The translations under genes and the position numbers were made by a program. From the NCBI GenBank assembly GCA_012036375.1, contig JAAUOI010000157.1, positions 1-7,027 on the forward strand: a DNA stretch of 7,027 nt, in the 5' to 3' direction. Under the pieces are notes generated by a model. It made no database searches, was not told where the DNA came from, and worked only from the letters and a program-made list of their open reading frames with translations. The DNA comes from Allobrachymonas sp. Its GTDB lineage: Bacteria > Pseudomonadota > Gammaproteobacteria > Burkholderiales > Burkholderiaceae_C. Of the stretch, positions 5,056-7,027 are shown piece after piece. The first letter of the stretch is position 1; each line of letters starts with the position of its first letter.

Positions 5056-6531
5056 ATGAAAAATAATGCTCTAGCCGGCACAAAATATGCGCCGAATGCT
5101 ACTTATTTAATAGCATTTGGCAGCTTGATGACGAGCATTCTGGCTTTGCCCATGTCTGCCCAAGCGGCCATCGCGCAGCACAAAGAGCCCTATATCAGCT
5201 ACACCGTGCAACCTGGCGACAAGCTGCTAGTTGTCTCGCGCACTTTGCTAGCTGATCCCAAGCAGTGGAATCAGCTGGCCAAACTCAATGGGCTGAAAGA
5301 CCCGAATGTGATTCGCCCCGGGCAAGTGCTGGATGTGCCGCGCAGCATGATCAATTTTGCCAATCAGCCCAAGCTCGCTTCTGGTGGCGTACTGCAAAGC
5401 GCCAATGGGCAGATTACGGTCAACGGATCTCCTGCGCAAGCGGGGCAAGCGATTCCTGAAGGCGCGCAAGTGCAAGCTGCAGCGAGCAGCTCGGCAGTTG
5501 TGAAGCTTTCTGATGGATCGACCGTGCAACTCATGCCGCGCAGCTTGGCGCAAGTGGTCAGCTCGCATGGCTATGCGATGAAAGACCCGAGCAGCAGCAT
5601 TTCCACCACATGGTTTTCTGGCGCGATTCGCTTGCTAGAGGGCGTGATTGATGTGGCGGCCAACAAGCTCGCGCAGCGCAAAGAGCCGATGGGTGTCACC
5701 ACGCCTACCGCCAACATTGGTGTTCGCGGCACGCAGTTCCGCGTCGCCTACGAAGATCCCGCCGAGCGCACCTCACGCACCGAGGTGCTTGAAGGCAAAG
5801 TGCGAACCGATACGGCATCTGCTGGCGCTGATGTCGCAGGTGGTTTCGGCGTGGCCGTCAAGCCCAATGAGCGCGAGATCAAAGTGGTCGCGCTCTTGCC
5901 CGCGTTGCCCACCAGCGCTCTGCCCGAGCGCGTGCAGCGTGCGCGTGAAGGCAATGTAGCCGCTTGGACGGTGAGCCCGCTCGCTGGCGCAGCCGCCTAC
6001 CGAGCCGAGCTGGCGCAAGATGCCGCATTCACACAAATCGTGCTCGACATCAAATCCCCCAGCCCCGCCATCAACCTCACTGCCGCCCCCAACGGCAATT
6101 ACTTCGCCCGCGTGCGCGGCATTGATGCCAATGGCATCGAAGGCTTCAACGCGGCTCGCCCGATTCAAATCGCCGATGCCCCAGTCAGTCTGATTTGGAT
6201 TCGCGAAATCAACATCGCTGCCACGGCGGACTTTCTTCCCAATGGACTCTTGCTTCGCGTGAACACCTCCAGCAGCGATGCGCCACGCAACCTGCAAGTG
6301 CAAATTGCGCAAGACCCTGGCTTCACTCAGGGCGTGCAGAGCTTGGCTCTTGCAGCAGACTCCACCGTCATCATCCCTGGTCTAAACGCAGGCGAACGCC
6401 GCTTCCTGCGTTTTGCTGGCACCAATTCACTTGGCATTGCAGGCACGAGCCCTGTTCTGTTGCTGGAACTGCCGGCGAACTGGGGCAGCACCGTGTTTGG
6501 CATGACGAGTGCGCTGCAGCCGCTGCGTTAA
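5056..6531 (+). CDS. Secreted LysM and FecR domain protein
   Basis: Predicted periplasmic or envelope protein of 491 residues; exact role unknown. Residues 1-38 form a signal peptide (apolar stretch about 17-33, likely cleavage after SAQA). Residues 48-95 are a LysM peptidoglycan-binding domain (YTVQPGDKLLVVSRTLL through NVIRPGQVLDVP). Residues about 113-265 form a FecR domain with SDGSTVQL, WFSGAIRLLEGVIDV, the hallmark TPTANIGVRGTQFRV and EVLEGKV. Residues about 300-375 and 395-470 look like two beta-rich, fibronectin-III-like repeats (each with AQD..F near its middle, and NGNYFARVRGID versus GERRFLRFAGTN). There is no transmembrane anchor apart from the signal peptide, so this is not a classical FecR anti-sigma regulator. 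The start has GAGAGG (5040-5045) ten bases upstream. In related bacteria such proteins often sit next to CHASE2 cyclases, but here the next gene is convergent tilS. It follows mog by 44 bases. Confidence 0.85.
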   Translation: MKNNALAGTKYAPNATYLIAFGSLMTSILALPMSAQAAIAQHKEPYISYTVQPGDKLLVVSRTLLADPKQWNQLAKLNGLKDPNVIRPGQVLDVPRSMINFANQPKLASGGVLQSANGQITVNGSPAQAGQAIPEGAQVQAAASSSAVVKLSDGSTVQLMPRSLAQVVSSHGYAMKDPSSSISTTWFSGAIRLLEGVIDVAANKLAQRKEPMGVTTPTANIGVRGTQFRVAYEDPAERTSRTEVLEGKVRTDTASAGADVAGGFGVAVKPNEREIKVVALLPALPTSALPERVQRAREGNVAAWTVSPLAGAAAYRAELAQDAAFTQIVLDIKSPSPAINLTAAPNGNYFARVRGIDANGIEGFNAARPIQIADAPVSLIWIREINIAATADFLPNGLLLRVNTSSSDAPRNLQVQIAQDPGFTQGVQSLALAADSTVIIPGLNAGERRFLRFAGTNSLGIAGTSPVLLLELPANWGSTVFGMTSALQPLR

Positions 6532-6554
6532 TTATTTCGTTGCACGCGAGCACG

Positions 6555-7027
6555 CTATGACCCTACTGGCTCGTAGCGCAGCAGCTCACCCGAGCGCATC
6601 ACATAACCGCTGGCCAGCTTGATGCGAATCTGATGCCCGCGCGTTGTGCAGGCTTCGATTTGTTCAAGCAGCTCATTCATCTGAGCGGCCGATCCAATCG
6701 CGCCATGCGCAGATTTGAGCCAATGCCGCAAATAATTCGCTTGCGCCTCGCGGCTCACAATTTGTAGTGCTTTGATCTTCGGCGGCAATCCGATGATTGC
6801 TTCCAAATCAATAGCACGCTGCGCAAGTAATACGCCGGCCTGCGCCATATTCTGCGCAGAACGGGCGAAAGTTTCACGATACTGCGGGAACACTTCAACC
6901 AGCACCGGCAAGAGCTTGGCGCGAATGCGGTTGCGCGTGAAATCCATGGCTTGATTCGTCGGGTCTTCCACCCAGCCTTGACCAAGATTTGCACTCCCTG
7001 GCTCGCGGGCTTTCAGTGCCACACTCG
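6555..7027 (-). CDS. tilS: tRNA(Ile)-lysidine synthetase TilS, C-terminal part (5' end outside window)
   Basis: TilS attaches lysine to C34 of the CAU-anticodon tRNA-Ile, an essential modification that switches decoding to AUA. The window holds about the last 157 codons. The frame is open to the right edge, so GTG 7022 is not a start. The segment WVEDPTNQAMDFTRNRIRAKLLPVL is the conserved end of the TilS catalytic region. It is followed by the substrate-binding helical region (YRETFARSAQNMAQAGVLLAQRA), then the block QANYLRHWLKSAHG with QMNELLEQIEA, and a short beta end GYVMRSGELLRYEP. The protein stops there without the larger extra C-terminal domain of the E. coli enzyme, as I would expect for short betaproteobacterial versions. 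It is convergent with the LysM–FecR gene, 23 bases between stops, and no terminator is visible between them. Confidence 0.9.
   Translation of the reverse strand, partial: SVALKAREPGSANLGQGWVEDPTNQAMDFTRNRIRAKLLPVLVEVFPQYRETFARSAQNMAQAGVLLAQRAIDLEAIIGLPPKIKALQIVSREAQANYLRHWLKSAHGAIGSAAQMNELLEQIEACTTRGHQIRIKLASGYVMRSGELLRYEPVGS

Noticed and set aside
6532..6554. Terminator between the LysM–FecR gene and tilS
   Set aside because: The 23-base gap has no stable stem with a following T run on either strand.

Overview
The window looks like ordinary chromosomal DNA from a betaproteobacterium, most likely of the order Burkholderiales. It is moderately GC-rich. The darP–mog order and the short TilS C-terminus are what I would expect from that group. 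This assignment comes from protein flavour and synteny, not from a database search. I see no rRNA, tRNA, CRISPR array, insertion sequence, phage gene or new defence system.

Layout, left to right. (1) The C-terminal half of an EamA/DMT-family permease enters from the left edge on the plus strand. It runs head-on into a ZIP-family metal transporter gene on the minus strand. The ZIP gene is damaged at both ends: its first transmembrane helix is in a different frame, and its last helix is replaced by sequence read antisense from the permease. (2) About 340 non-coding bases follow. They hold two palindromes upstream of the ZIP gene and a good PhoB binding site (Pho box). (3) A periplasmic phosphate-binding protein gene (pstS type) follows on the plus strand. 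Its natural start appears to be cut off from the body of the gene by one missing T in a T tract. (4) A Tat-exported dienelactone-hydrolase-family protein lies on the minus strand. Its 3' end is present twice as a 24-bp direct repeat. (5) Divergent from it is a plus-strand run of a 4-oxalocrotonate-tautomerase-like protein, darP (yjgA, 50S assembly factor; split by a one-base frameshift) and mog (molybdopterin adenylyltransferase). After 44 bases comes a secreted LysM–FecR protein. (6) The C-terminal part of tilS (tRNA-Ile lysidine synthetase) lies on the minus strand at the right edge.

Functionally this is a patchwork: metal uptake, phosphate scavenging under apparent PhoB control, a hydrolase/tautomerase divergon, ribosome assembly, molybdenum-cofactor synthesis, an envelope protein and tRNA modification. 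The most useful observation is three independent one-base frame breaks (ZIP, pstS, darP) within about 3 kb. Because darP is a conserved housekeeping gene, sequencing or assembly indels are a serious possibility and should be excluded before any of these genes is called a pseudogene. The EamA/ZIP junction is different: it looks like a real deletion that fused the 3' ends of two convergent genes.
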